Positions 8,643 to 17,721 of a stretch of DNA of 64,000 nt are shown here, piece by piece. A model generated the notes under the pieces. That model did not search any database. It was given only the letters and a program-made list of their open reading frames with translations, and had not been told where the DNA came from. Source of the stretch: Ensifer sp. PDNC004 (GTDB lineage: Bacteria > Pseudomonadota > Alphaproteobacteria > Rhizobiales > Rhizobiaceae); NCBI RefSeq assembly GCF_016919405.1, contig NZ_CP070352.1, forward strand, positions 806,001 to 870,000, given 5' to 3'. The position numbers and the translations under genes were made by a program. Numbering within the stretch: the first letter of the stretch is position 1; every line of letters begins with the position of its first letter.

Positions 8643-11627
8643 ATGCGACAAACACCGCTCGCGGTTCTTTCCAAACGCCTCGGCCTTTTCACGGCACTAG
8701 CTTCCCTTGCCTTCTCGACGCCCGCGCTTGCCCAGTCCGTTTGGACCGGGGTAGCCGACAATGAGTTCGGCAACGGTGCGAACTGGGCGCCGGCCCTGCC
8801 CGGCGCAAACGACGCAGCGGAGGTCAGCACCGGTTCTCCGCAGGTCAACGACGGCCGGACGATCCGCCAGCTCGGCGTCGATGGTGGCAATGTCACCATC
8901 TCCAATACCGGCGCGCTGACCGTCACCAACGGCAGCACGATCAATTCGGGAAGCGTCAGCATCAACGCAGGCGGCGCACTCACCTCCGATGTCGAGTTGA
9001 ACGGCGGCAGCCTGTCGATCGACGGGGACCTCAACGGACGACTGACGCTGAACAACGGCGACGTGTCGGTGAACGGAACGCTGGACAGCGCCAGCGTCGG
9101 CAGCGCCACGTCGCTCTCCAACAACGGCCAGGTCGGTGACGTCAACGTCTGGGCCGGGGGTACTTTCGTGAACAACACCGGCGCCGTCGCCGGCGCGACG
9201 GTGAATGCCGGTACCGCCTCCAACGCCGGAACCATGGGCTCGCTGACGAACACCCAAGGGAATTTCACCAACAACACCGGCGGCACCATCACCGGGAAAA
9301 CGACGGTGTCGGGCGGAACCGTCACCAACAACTTCGTCGTCACCGATGCGGATGTCGCGGCCGCCGCAGCCTTCGTCAACAACAATGGCGCAACGGCGGG
9401 CGCGATGACCAACGCCGGCACGGTCTCGAACGCCGGCACCATCGCATCGGTGCGCAACGACGCCGGAAACTTCACCAACAATTTCGGCGGCGAAGTAACC
9501 GGCGAGACTACGGTCTCGGGCGGCGCCGTCACCAACAATGCGACACTCGGTACGGTCATCGTCGGCACGAACGGCACCTTCACGAACACCTCGGGGGCGA
9601 GCGCCGGCGCGGTCACTAACAGTGGGTCCGCCTCGAATGCCGGCACGATCGCCGGACTGACCAACACGGCCGGAAGCTTCGCCAACAATGCCGGCGGCAC
9701 CATCGCCGGGAAGACGACGGTTGCAGGCGGCACGGTGACGAACAATTTCGTCGTCACCGACGCCGACGTCGCGGCCGCCGCCGCCTTCGTCAACAACAGC
9801 GGCGCCGTCGCCGGCAACGTCACCAACGCCGGCACCCTGTCGAATGCCGGAACCATCGCGTCCGTGCGCAACGATAGCGGATCCTTCACCAACAACGGCA
9901 ACGGCACGGTGACCGGAAAGACAACCGTTGCCGGCGGCAGCGTCGTCAACAATGCAGCGCTCGCAGACGTCGAGATCGGCGCCAACGGCACGTTCACCAA
10001 CAACAGCGGCGCGACTGCCGGGGCCGTCTCCAACGCCGGCACCGGGTCGAATGACGGAACCATTGCCGCGCTCGCAAACAGCGGCGGCCTGTTCCAAAAC
10101 ACAGGCACCATCAGCGGCGCGGCAAGCATCACGGGCGGCACGCTCGTCAATCAGGGCACGATCGCCGGGACGGTCCAAATCTTCGACGGCGGTCTGTTGT
10201 CCGGCAGCGGCATCGTCGGCGGCCTGACGGTCGATGCCGGCGGCGTGGTCTCGCCAGGCCCGGGCATCGCGGTTGCCACCGTCAACGGCGACCTGACGTT
10301 CCGTTCGGGCTCGATCTATCAGGTGGATGTGGATGCGGCAGGGCAATCCGACCGCCTGGCCGTTTCGGGCGCGCTTTCGCTTGACGGCGGCAGGCTCGCG
10401 GTCCTCGCGGGCGGCGGCGTCTATGACCCGTCGACGAGTTACACGATCGTTTCCGCCGGCACTGTCAGCGGCCGGTTCGACGCGGTGACCAGCAATCTTG
10501 CCTTCCTTTCGCCAACGCTGACCTATGGCGCCACCGGCATCGATCTGACGCTCGACCGTAACGACGTTGCCTTCGCGGATCTTGCAGAAACCGCCAACGG
10601 GCGCGCAACGGCAAGCGCCGTCGAAGCGTTGGGCGTCACGAACCCGCTCACGCTGGCCGTGCTCTCTCTGGATGATGCAAAGGCCGCAAGCGCCTTTTCC
10701 CAGCTGAGCGGAGAGGTCCACGCCTCGGTCAAGAGCGCGCTGATCTGGGACAGCCGCTTTCCGCGGGACGCCGTTCTGGAGCGCGCGAGCTCCTCCGTCT
10801 CGACACTTCAGGAAACAGAGGACGCCGTCTTCTGGACGTCGGGTTTTGCAGGCACGGGCCATTTGTCCGGTGACGGCAACGCCGCCGCTATCGATAGCCG
10901 TACGGCAGGTGTTCTCGTTGGCGCCGATATGGCGGCTTCCGACGATTGGCGCCTCGGCGGGATCCTCGGTTACAGCCATCTCACCGTTCAACCACAGGCG
11001 CGCGTCGACGCCTACCATGCCGGCCTCTACGGATATGGCAACATCGGAGCGCTGAACCTTGCAGGCGGTGCGATCTATAGCCACAACGAGATTTCGTCGG
11101 AGCGTGACCTCGCCTTCGGCTCGTTCGCCGATCACCTGACCGCCGACTACGACAGCACCGTTGCACAGGTTTTCGCCGACCTTTCCTTCACGCTCAGTGC
11201 AGACGACATCAGGCTGCAGCCGTTCGCAAACCTGGCCTATGTCTATCTCGATACGGATGCGTTCCAGGAAAACGGTGGTTCGGCAGCGCTATCGGCAGAG
11301 GGCGCCACGGACGACGCCATGCTCACGACCATCGGCCTGCGCTGGTGGGCGGATCTGCCGGTGGACCAGATGCCGGTTTCTGCCTCCGGCATGCTCGGAT
11401 GGCGCCATGCGCAAGGCGACCTTTCGCCGTCCTCGCGCCTTGCCTTTGCCGGTGGCAGCCCGTTTACCATCGCGGGCGTTCCCATCGCGCGCGACGCGCT
11501 GGTGGTGGAAGCGGGCATTTCCGCCCGGCTCTCCAAATCAGCCCGGTTGGCACTCACCTATCTCGGCGAATTCGGCGACGGCGCGCGGTCGAGCGCCGGC
11601 CGCGCAAACCTGATCGTCGATTTCTAA
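8643..11627 (+). CDS. autotransporter outer-membrane beta-barrel protein with repetitive passenger
   Basis: A 994-residue type Va secretion protein. Residues 1-31 form a Sec signal peptide (ends TPALAQ). The passenger (~32-690) is Asn/Gly/Thr-rich and dominated by 69-residue repeats containing FVNNxGAxAG and NAGTxSNAGTIAS, expected to form a beta-helix. A conserved passenger motif (GGLLSGSGIVGGLTVDAGGV, then SPGPG) lies near residues 515-540. The C-terminal ~250 residues, from about 740, form the translocating beta-barrel and end LIVDF with the expected terminal Phe. Likely a surface adhesin or structural protein; no protease triad is evident. It is a single gene, convergent with the SGNH genes. 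Confidence 0.92.
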   Translation: MRQTPLAVLSKRLGLFTALASLAFSTPALAQSVWTGVADNEFGNGANWAPALPGANDAAEVSTGSPQVNDGRTIRQLGVDGGNVTISNTGALTVTNGSTINSGSVSINAGGALTSDVELNGGSLSIDGDLNGRLTLNNGDVSVNGTLDSASVGSATSLSNNGQVGDVNVWAGGTFVNNTGAVAGATVNAGTASNAGTMGSLTNTQGNFTNNTGGTITGKTTVSGGTVTNNFVVTDADVAAAAAFVNNNGATAGAMTNAGTVSNAGTIASVRNDAGNFTNNFGGEVTGETTVSGGAVTNNATLGTVIVGTNGTFTNTSGASAGAVTNSGSASNAGTIAGLTNTAGSFANNAGGTIAGKTTVAGGTVTNNFVVTDADVAAAAAFVNNSGAVAGNVTNAGTLSNAGTIASVRNDSGSFTNNGNGTVTGKTTVAGGSVVNNAALADVEIGANGTFTNNSGATAGAVSNAGTGSNDGTIAALANSGGLFQNTGTISGAASITGGTLVNQGTIAGTVQIFDGGLLSGSGIVGGLTVDAGGVVSPGPGIAVATVNGDLTFRSGSIYQVDVDAAGQSDRLAVSGALSLDGGRLAVLAGGGVYDPSTSYTIVSAGTVSGRFDAVTSNLAFLSPTLTYGATGIDLTLDRNDVAFADLAETANGRATASAVEALGVTNPLTLAVLSLDDAKAASAFSQLSGEVHASVKSALIWDSRFPRDAVLERASSSVSTLQETEDAVFWTSGFAGTGHLSGDGNAAAIDSRTAGVLVGADMAASDDWRLGGILGYSHLTVQPQARVDAYHAGLYGYGNIGALNLAGGAIYSHNEISSERDLAFGSFADHLTADYDSTVAQVFADLSFTLSADDIRLQPFANLAYVYLDTDAFQENGGSAALSAEGATDDAMLTTIGLRWWADLPVDQMPVSASGMLGWRHAQGDLSPSSRLAFAGGSPFTIAGVPIARDALVVEAGISARLSKSARLALTYLGEFGDGARSSAGRANLIVDF
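9165..10080 (+). repeat. exact-period 207-bp tandem repeat in autotransporter passenger
   Basis: The TTC codon of the (F)VNN or (F)TN motif recurs at 9165, 9372, 9579, 9786 and 9993, always 207 bases (69 codons) apart with no indels. Alternate units are most alike: the stretch coding NNFVVTDADVAAAA occurs near 9327 and again 414 bases later. Copies have diverged in sequence while keeping length, which fits duplication of a two-unit block followed by drift under structural constraint. Confidence 0.9.
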
Positions 11628-11670
11628 ATCGCATGTCTACCAAGACCGGCAACGGCCGATCGCGGCCGCA

Positions 11671-12753
11671 TCACGGCTGTACCTTGGCGACCGACCCGGC
11701 TCCGGCAAAGAGGTCCGGGTAGGAGCGTTCCAGCGTTCCGGCGATCGCAGCGGCGAAGCGTTCGTTGGCGATCCGGTTCGGGTGCGCGTCTGATGGCGAC
11801 ACCCACAGCGTTTCGGGAACGAGATCCTCGACCGACGGGCGAAGATCGAGGAAGGGAACCTTCTCGCTTTCGGCGATCTTTTCGACAGCGCCGGTGACTT
11901 CCGGGAACGGATACTGCTTGACTTCATGCAGCTCGGGATAGTTGACGATCACGAGCTTGATGCCGCGCTCGCGGCAGAAGCTGATCAGCCGCCGCATGGC
12001 ATCCTGCCCTTCCGTCCAGCCAGGCTGGTCGGCTTCATAGAGGCCTCGGTAATAGGCCTTCCAGTCCGCCCGGCCGAGGAAGATGCGCGAGATCTTGTCG
12101 ACCGCCGAGGCGAGCACGACATAGGCCTGCGAATATTCGCCCCAGCCGACCTGGTGACGACGCGGCGTCGGCTCGGCGTCGTTGATGAAATAGTTGAGCA
12201 CGACCACGTCCGGCTTGAGCTCGATGCCCTTGGTCATGAAGTAGGCAACTTCCATCTGGGTGTTGTAGTTGCCGACACCGGTGTTGATCACCTCGTATTT
12301 CGGCGCCCCCTGGCTGCCGCCATTGAGGACCGTTTCCAGCAACCTGGACGGCGTATCTTCCTCTTTGACGCCCCAGCCGAAGGTCAGCGAATCCCCGAGC
12401 ATCATCACACGCGTCGTCCCGGCGGCAACCGGGCCGATTTCACGGTTGCGCAGGCCGATCGAATTGATGCTGACCGGCACACCCATGAACACGCCGCTCG
12501 AATTGGGAATGTGCTCGTGGCCGATCGCCGGCTCGGCACTGACCCGTTTCAGGTCGCGGGCGTATTTCCACATCTCGAGGTCGAAATCCATGCCGTTGTC
12601 AAAGACGGTGCGCGCCATGCCTTCGATCATGAGACCGCAGAGCGCCAGGCTGAAAGCCGTCGCGAGAACAGCAAGCAGGGCACGTTTGAGAATGGAGGAC
12701 TTCCGGACGCTGTTTTGTTCCATTTGAACGACACGTGTTGCATTGGAATTCAT
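11671..12753 (-). CDS. membrane-anchored SGNH/GDSL hydrolase family protein
   Basis: A 360-residue protein with one N-terminal membrane segment (~residues 24-46, ALLAVLATAFSLALCGLMIEGM) and an SGNH domain. Block I MLGDSLTFGWG holds the nucleophile Ser, block III includes NYFINDAE, and block V is DAHPN with the Asp-His pair. The family covers esterases and O-acetyl-transferring or removing enzymes. The GGAAG site fits ATG 12753. It is third in a leftward set with another SGNH gene 25 bases upstream. With the nearby carbamoyltransferase module, a role in modifying a surface glycan or lipid is inferred. Confidence 0.8.
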   Translation of the reverse strand: MNSNATRVVQMEQNSVRKSSILKRALLAVLATAFSLALCGLMIEGMARTVFDNGMDFDLEMWKYARDLKRVSAEPAIGHEHIPNSSGVFMGVPVSINSIGLRNREIGPVAAGTTRVMMLGDSLTFGWGVKEEDTPSRLLETVLNGGSQGAPKYEVINTGVGNYNTQMEVAYFMTKGIELKPDVVVLNYFINDAEPTPRRHQVGWGEYSQAYVVLASAVDKISRIFLGRADWKAYYRGLYEADQPGWTEGQDAMRRLISFCRERGIKLVIVNYPELHEVKQYPFPEVTGAVEKIAESEKVPFLDLRPSVEDLVPETLWVSPSDAHPNRIANERFAAAIAGTLERSYPDLFAGAGSVAKVQP

Positions 12754-12778
12754 CGGATCTTCCTTTCAGGTCCGCCGA

Positions 12779-14026
12779 TTACTGTCCGACCTGAGAAAAC
12801 TTCAGGCAATCAGGCTCCACCGGAGCGGTTTTTACGAAGGGGTGCTCGCCGACCGTCAGGCCCTTGCCGCCGCTCCAATCATTGACCAGCCATTGGTCGA
12901 TCGCCTCCGCGACAAGAAAATGTCCGAGCGGAGAAAGATGCTTGTCGCCGATGCCATAGGTTTTCATCGGATCGTTGGCAGAGAGCTTTTCGGTCGGATC
13001 GACCACGTACACGCCGGGCGTCGCAGCGGCGAACGCCTTGATCATTTCACGTTGTTTTTCCGGCTGCAGGCCGTCGTCGCGGCCAGCCAGCTCCGCCCAG
13101 CCCGGCAGGATGACGACGAGCAGCTCGGCGCCGTTGTTACGGGCGTCGTCGGCAAGCCGGACGAACAGGCGCCGCGTCAGCTCGATCGCGTGGCCGATGT
13201 CACGGCGGGACGACCGGTCGCCGACATAGGGTCTGAGCAGCGTCGAATAGAACCAGTTGTAGAGCTTGCTGTTCTGCCACAGGTACAGATGCGCCTGCAA
13301 AGCGAGGCTGGGCTTCTTCGTTCCGCTGCCGGCCGGCTCGACGGTGATGTCGACGGACGACGGTGTCAGCACCGCACGCTCGGCATTGTCCTCGAGGTCG
13401 GTGCTGAGCGAGAGGCCGACGACGACGAGTTTATGAGGGATGCTGTGGCCCTTGTCCTCGTAGACCCGGATCTCGTTCGGCTGGCCGTAGCCGCCGGTGC
13501 CGTAGTTCTTGAGAAGCAGCTGCGGGTGCCATGCGTTCAGCAGCGAGCTGAAGGTTTCGCTTTCCTTGACGAGCGAGCCGCGCACCATGGAATCCCCGAG
13601 CACGAACACCGGAGACCCCGTTCCCGTCGCATTGTCGCGGAAACCGTCGCTGTTGATCTGGACGCGGTTCCAGGGGTCGAGCGGGCTGAAGCGCTCGAAA
13701 TAGCTGTTGCCCGGTATTTCGGTATAGCCATAGAGCGCATGCGACTGATGCCGCGCCCGTGGCACGCCGCAATAGACATATTCGCCCTCGCCGACCGGAA
13801 GCTGCAGGCTCGGCACCATACGCAGCAGCATCTCGCACAGCAGAATGGCGACAAGGCCCGAAACGAGAATGATCAGCCCATCCATGATTCCGCCGAAATT
13901 GCGCGAACGGCGCATACGCTTCAGGGTGCCGCTCGATGAGGGCTTGTCCTGATCGATGAAATCCGCAGGCGTCGCCGTCGGATTGTTGTTGTTGAGCGCA
14001 TCCTGACGTTCGGCTTTTCGGGACAT
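12779..14026 (-). CDS. second SGNH hydrolase-like membrane protein
   Basis: A 415-residue protein with a cytoplasmic N-tail, one membrane segment (about residues 47-66, LIILVSGLVAILLCEMLLRM) and a periplasmic SGNH domain. Block I is VFVLGDSMVRG with the nucleophile Ser; block V is DKHLSPLGH with the Asp and His. ATG 14026 is chosen over GTG 14038 because AAGGTG is well placed. It is divergent in sequence from its downstream neighbour, so the pair is not a recent tandem duplication. Likely a periplasm-facing esterase or acyltransferase partner; substrate unknown. Confidence 0.78.
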   Translation of the reverse strand: MSRKAERQDALNNNNPTATPADFIDQDKPSSSGTLKRMRRSRNFGGIMDGLIILVSGLVAILLCEMLLRMVPSLQLPVGEGEYVYCGVPRARHQSHALYGYTEIPGNSYFERFSPLDPWNRVQINSDGFRDNATGTGSPVFVLGDSMVRGSLVKESETFSSLLNAWHPQLLLKNYGTGGYGQPNEIRVYEDKGHSIPHKLVVVGLSLSTDLEDNAERAVLTPSSVDITVEPAGSGTKKPSLALQAHLYLWQNSKLYNWFYSTLLRPYVGDRSSRRDIGHAIELTRRLFVRLADDARNNGAELLVVILPGWAELAGRDDGLQPEKQREMIKAFAAATPGVYVVDPTEKLSANDPMKTYGIGDKHLSPLGHFLVAEAIDQWLVNDWSGGKGLTVGEHPFVKTAPVEPDCLKFSQVGQ

Positions 14027-14092
14027 GTCAGCTGACACCTTGATTGTGCGATCTGTGTTGAAACATTTCGGATGGTTGCTGCATCGCCCGCT

Positions 14093-14584
14093 TCAGGCGC
14101 TTCCGGCCTCGCGCCAATAGGATCGTGCCAGGCTGGCGAGATAGGTGGTCGTACGCCTCGCCGTCTTTGCGACGGAGGGACGCTTCGGTTCGCCGGAGCT
14201 TATGTGCTCGCCGGAGTTTGCGAGCCGGATGCGCTTGGAAGCATCCGGCCGCAGGAGCTCGATCGGTCGAAGCAGTCCGGGCAAAGTTCCGTACCCCGTC
14301 AACTGGTCGCGAAACAGGCTGGTCGCGGCATAGACGACATCCGCCGTCTCGACCGCTTCCCGCACGCGGGCATCATCCGAAATCTTGACGTAAAGCACGC
14401 CGGGAATGAAAAGAGGCAACGTCGGCACCACGGGATCCAGGACCCGGTTGACCGCGGCCGGCGTCACCTCGTTTAAAACGAAGACGGTAAGCCGCTTCTG
14501 GCTCAAACGATAACCCTTTATGATTATCTCGACCGGAAGCCGACCGTCTGTTTCAGCTATTTCAATAACACTTTGAACATGCAT
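14093..14584 (-). CDS. uncharacterised protein, first gene of the SGNH operon
   Basis: A 163-residue protein I cannot assign firmly. The start at 14584 has GGAGAG seven bases upstream, better than the in-frame ATG at 14602. The N-terminal half alternates strands and short helices (LPVEIIIKGYRLSQKRLTVF). A later stretch, AVETADVVYAATSLFRDQL, recalls the acceptor region of GT4 glycosyltransferases, but the protein is far too short for a full enzyme. The C-terminus is basic. It lies 66 bases before the SGNH genes in the same direction and has a striking dyad 157 bases upstream. Confidence 0.65.
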   Translation of the reverse strand: MHVQSVIEIAETDGRLPVEIIIKGYRLSQKRLTVFVLNEVTPAAVNRVLDPVVPTLPLFIPGVLYVKISDDARVREAVETADVVYAATSLFRDQLTGYGTLPGLLRPIELLRPDASKRIRLANSGEHISSGEPKRPSVAKTARRTTTYLASLARSYWREAGSA

Positions 14585-14602
14585 AGTGGCTCTCCGGAAC
14601 AA

Positions 14603-14891
14603 AGAAGAACACCGTCAATATTTTCAGAATACGAGAACATGAATCTATTCGTTATATAGCGACATGAGCTTCGGAGGTTTCACTTCTCTGCCGGAGACGC
14701 CTTACAATTCCGAACTCTATCCCAGGATTTTCGTTCTGAATATATCCAGATGGATATACTCCGGCCCTGTTTCTTACAGTTCACTTGCGACAAAAAACGC
14801 CGATCGCGGCGTTTCGTCGCCGTGGTTCGATCGATTTTGAAGGAGGAGGGTCAGCGCAAAGGCAGGCGGCCCGCAAGCGCGGCCGGCGCCG
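14603..14891. promoter_or_regulatory. AT-rich control region of the SGNH operon
   Basis: This 289-base gap is visibly more AT-rich than its surroundings. It holds a perfect dyad at 14741-14758 (TATATCC-AGAT-GGATATA) and a weaker one at 14718-14729 (TATCC-CA-GGATT). A leftward -10-like TATAAC can be read on the minus strand near 14655. The dyads are candidate sites for the neighbouring NarL-type response regulator. No RNA gene is seen. Confidence 0.5.
14741..14758. promoter_or_regulatory. perfect dyad TATATCC-N4-GGATATA
   Basis: Seven-base arms are fully complementary around AGAT. It lies between the response-regulator stop and the promoter side of the uncharacterised/SGNH operon. A related, imperfect copy lies upstream of the SxtJ-like gene, hinting at a shared regulator. 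Confidence 0.5.
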
Positions 14892-15575
14892 TCACGAAGG
14901 GCTTTTCGGAAGCCGGTTCGCAAGATTGGCCAGCTCGACGCGCGTCGAGATGCCGAGCTTGCTGTAGATGCTGTGGAGATGCAGCTTGACCGTGCCCGGC
15001 GATATGCCGAGCCGGGCGCCGATCTCCTTGCTTCGGATCCCCGAGGCCGCCAGCCGCGAGACCTCGATCTCGCGCTGCGTCAACAGGTCGACGCCCCGGG
15101 TCTCAACGGCTTCCTGCGCGCGGATTCGCTCGATCGCGGACTTCAGCGCCTGGTCCTGGAAATAGGTCTTGCCGCTGGCCACGACATTCATGCAGTCGAT
15201 CAGGGTGTCCGGAGCCTGTTCCTTGAGGACGATGCCGTTCACCCCGAGCCGGATCGCTTCGGCAACCTGGTCGTCGCCGATATCAGCCGTCAGGATGACG
15301 ATCGCGATCTGCTGTCCGTGGGTGCTGCGCACCTGGCGTATGAATTCGAGCCCGTCCATATGCGGCATGCGAAGGTCGGCGACGACGATATCGGCGCCCC
15401 GCTCGGACAGAACCTGCAGCGCATCGGTCGCACGCTCGCAGGTCGCCACCACCTCCCAGCCGGGCACGGTCTCGATCAGCCGGCGCAGCCCGTCGAGCAC
15501 GATCAGATGATCGTCGACGACGACCGCGCGCAACGCTATTGCGGCATTGGCAGCATGACGACCACTCGAGTCCAT
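14892..15575 (-). CDS. NarL/FixJ-type response regulator
   Basis: A 227-residue response regulator. The receiver carries acidic residues D21/D22 and phospho-acceptor D67 (VVADLRMPHMDG). The C-terminal LuxR helix-turn-helix spans about residues 160-222 (LTQREIEVSRLAASGIRSKEIGARLGISPGTVKLHLHSIYSKLGI). It overlaps the end of the kinase gene by 40 bases and starts at ATG 15575 behind AAAGGA, so translation is probably coupled. It is the partner of the adjacent kinase. Likely targets are the two flanking operons that carry TATATCC dyads (inference). Confidence 0.93.
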   Translation of the reverse strand: MDSSGRHAANAAIALRAVVVDDHLIVLDGLRRLIETVPGWEVVATCERATDALQVLSERGADIVVADLRMPHMDGLEFIRQVRSTHGQQIAIVILTADIGDDQVAEAIRLGVNGIVLKEQAPDTLIDCMNVVASGKTYFQDQALKSAIERIRAQEAVETRGVDLLTQREIEVSRLAASGIRSKEIGARLGISPGTVKLHLHSIYSKLGISTRVELANLANRLPKSPS

Positions 15576-17344
15576 TCCGCTATCCTTTCGATCGCGAGTT
15601 TTCCGCCACGCGCTGCCGCCCGTTCGCGCAGGCTCCGCGGTCCGATTTTTTCTCGTTCAAGCTCGGCATGGTCAAGACGCTCACCATAACCGAAGCCGAC
15701 CCCGTCGTCGTCGATCGTCAGCATGATCGATCCGTTGTCGATGCTGAGCGTGATCCTGACCTTCTGCGCGCCGCCGTGCCTGACCGCGTTGGCGGTCGCT
15801 TCGGACGTCATGCGCGCCAGCTCGTAGGTCAGCGCCAGCGGCAGGTCGATGCCGGATGGCGGGTCGAAGGCGATCGAGACGTCGATCTGCCATTGCTGCC
15901 GCAGCCGCGCGGCGACCGCTTCCAGTTGTCGCTCGAGCTGCATTTCGCCGGTAGCCTGGAGATTGCCGCCCGGCTCGAGCGCGCGAATGAAACCGCGAAG
16001 CTCCCGCTGTTCTTCGAGCAGCATCGCCTGGATGGCCTCGAGGCGTTCGGCAATCACCTCCGGCCCCGCATCCTTGAGCTTGCGCAGCGACTGAAGCTGC
16101 AGTGCCGTGCCCGCAAGCGCCTGAAGCACGCCGTCGTGCAGGTCGCGGCCGATGCGGATGCGCTCGTCGACGGCCGCCTCGTCGCTCAGGCGCCTGACCA
16201 GGATCGCCTGTTCGAACAGCGCCTTGATCCTGTCGGCGATGATTTCGGCGATCGCCACGTCGTCGAGCGTGAGCGCAGGCGGCTCCAGAACGAAAAGGCG
16301 CGCCTGCAGATCGTCGACCTGGAAGAAGGTCGAGACCGCTGCGTTGATGTTGAAAGCTTCCACAAGCGCTGGCGAGATCGGGGGAGCGGGATCCGACCAT
16401 TGATGAAACCGCCCCTCGCCGACATGCACGAGAACGCGACCACGCGCGGCCTCGGTGACAAGCAGGCTGCTGCGCAGCAATTTTTCGTCCGTCCAGGTGC
16501 CGAAGGCATCGGGCGGCATCTGCAGGACCTCGAGCTCGCCTTCGTTCCACAGGGCCGCATAGGTCCAGGGCTCCTCCGCATCGGTCCACAACAGGAGGGC
16601 CCGCGGAACCAGCATGACATGGGCGGCATAATCGAGGGCCGCGCGCGCCGGCCACTCGCGTCCCCGCGGCTGGCTCGGTGTTCGCTGCACCAGCCGAAGA
16701 AGCTCGGCCCGGACCGCCTCCTGGTGGGCGCCCAGCCAGACGAGCAGCGCAGCCGCAACGAAGATGAAGAGGATCCGCGAGGCGTTCGTCGTCGTATCGG
16801 CATCCGGATCGAGCATATCGCCGGCATCGAAGTAACCGAGGTAGAGCAGGGCCGCCAGGCAGACGAGACCGGTGTAGAGCGCCCCGCGCCAGCGCCAGTG
16901 CAGCGTCGCGGACAGCAAAGTGAACGGCATCAGCATGAAGAACGGGCTTGCCGGGCCGTCGGTCATCGACATGAAGATCGCAAACGCCGCGACATCGATG
17001 ATGTGACGCACCAGCGTGCCGCGCACGCGCGAAATCTCCGTGCGCCAGACGAGGAAGGCGGCCGCGATGGCATAGAAGAGATAGCCGATCAGCAGGAAGT
17101 AGATGGGCTCTGGCGGCAGCGGCACGTGGACGGAATCGAGCCATGCGATCCAGACGCTGCCGAGCGCCAGCAGGATGCGCCCGACGGCGATCACCTTGTC
17201 GGAGCGGGCTCGGAAGGTGTTCGTCCAGACCTTGCGGCCGGACGCCTGGTCCAGATCCATCGGCGCGCCGGCACCGTGTGGTGGAGCGACCGCCGCCGGG
17301 CTCAAGCGGCGGGCGCTGAAACGGTTTGACGGCTCTAGCCTCAT
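15536..17344 (-). CDS. membrane sensor histidine kinase (DegS/NarX-type, HisKA_3)
   Basis: A 602-residue sensor kinase. About five or six membrane segments occupy residues ~48-190 with very short periplasmic loops, so the sensor is likely within or near the membrane. A GAF-like middle section leads to the HisKA_3 dimerisation helix IRIGRDLHDGVLQALAG, with phospho-acceptor H403. The C-terminal ATPase has the N-box-like EATANAVRHGGA and G-box DDDGVGFGYG. ATG 17344 follows GGAGA. It acts with the NarL-type regulator downstream. The signal is unknown. Confidence 0.92.
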   Translation of the reverse strand: MRLEPSNRFSARRLSPAAVAPPHGAGAPMDLDQASGRKVWTNTFRARSDKVIAVGRILLALGSVWIAWLDSVHVPLPPEPIYFLLIGYLFYAIAAAFLVWRTEISRVRGTLVRHIIDVAAFAIFMSMTDGPASPFFMLMPFTLLSATLHWRWRGALYTGLVCLAALLYLGYFDAGDMLDPDADTTTNASRILFIFVAAALLVWLGAHQEAVRAELLRLVQRTPSQPRGREWPARAALDYAAHVMLVPRALLLWTDAEEPWTYAALWNEGELEVLQMPPDAFGTWTDEKLLRSSLLVTEAARGRVLVHVGEGRFHQWSDPAPPISPALVEAFNINAAVSTFFQVDDLQARLFVLEPPALTLDDVAIAEIIADRIKALFEQAILVRRLSDEAAVDERIRIGRDLHDGVLQALAGTALQLQSLRKLKDAGPEVIAERLEAIQAMLLEEQRELRGFIRALEPGGNLQATGEMQLERQLEAVAARLRQQWQIDVSIAFDPPSGIDLPLALTYELARMTSEATANAVRHGGAQKVRITLSIDNGSIMLTIDDDGVGFGYGERLDHAELEREKIGPRSLRERAAARGGKLAIERIAEWTRVVVMLPMPQ

Positions 17345-17508
17345 GCCAAGTCTCCGCTCTGCGCCGCCCCTTGGAAAACAACCCTGCGCGTGACGAGCGA
17401 GGATAAATCAAATCGCGGCCACCGACCGTCGCCGACCGCATCTTCGACGACGAGGACGGCACGGCCCTGGCAGCCGCTGCAATCTGCATATTCAAGTGTC
17501 GTCAGCAT
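17341..17508 (-). CDS. possible small protein coupled to the sensor kinase
   Basis: A 55-residue frame with GGAAGAGA before its ATG at 17508. Its TGA overlaps the kinase ATG in the classical ATGA arrangement. It contains a CSGC motif near residues 10-13 and no membrane segment. I recognise no family. The case rests on the good ribosome site and the coupling geometry. It could instead be a non-coding leader of the kinase transcript. Confidence 0.35.
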   Translation of the reverse strand: MLTTLEYADCSGCQGRAVLVVEDAVGDGRWPRFDLSSLVTRRVVFQGAAQSGDLA

Positions 17509-17677
17509 ACGCTCGTCTCTTCCCGCGCTCAAATGCATTCGCCACCAGTATAGCCAAGGTTACGCACGCGCGCCCGGACCACACGAACCTTGCACTGCTG
17601 CAGGCAAGCCCTGGAACAGGGCCGACCGGCGGGCATCAACCCGAGTATCAGAAGATCGCGCCAAGAATCGTAAGCCG

Positions 17678-17707
17678 GATATGACCCTCTATATCCATTG
17701 GCATATT
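17678..17707. promoter_or_regulatory. overlapping TATATCC-type dyads before the SxtJ-like operon
   Basis: GGATAT and ATATCC form a perfect 6-bp dyad 8 bases apart. TATATCC with GCATATT forms an imperfect copy (5 of 7) of the TATATCC-N4-GGATATA dyad at 14741. The position is about 40-60 bases upstream of the candidate -10, as expected for an activator site. Confidence 0.4.
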
Positions 17708-17721
17708 GACCTGCCCCAGTA

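Noticed and set aside
9165..10080. CRISPR-like periodicity
   Set aside because: The 207-base period is in frame, diverged between copies and encodes a protein repeat. There are no short identical repeats with unique spacers.
8697..11135. 812-codon minus-strand frame inside the autotransporter
   Set aside because: It is the complement of a repetitive GC-rich coding region and has no domain. The plus-strand product has signal peptide, repeats and beta-barrel.
14026..14037. 12-bp palindrome TGTCAGCTGACA at the start of the second SGNH gene as an operator
   Set aside because: It lies within an operon over the start codon and has no second copy. Chance or translation-related structure is more likely.
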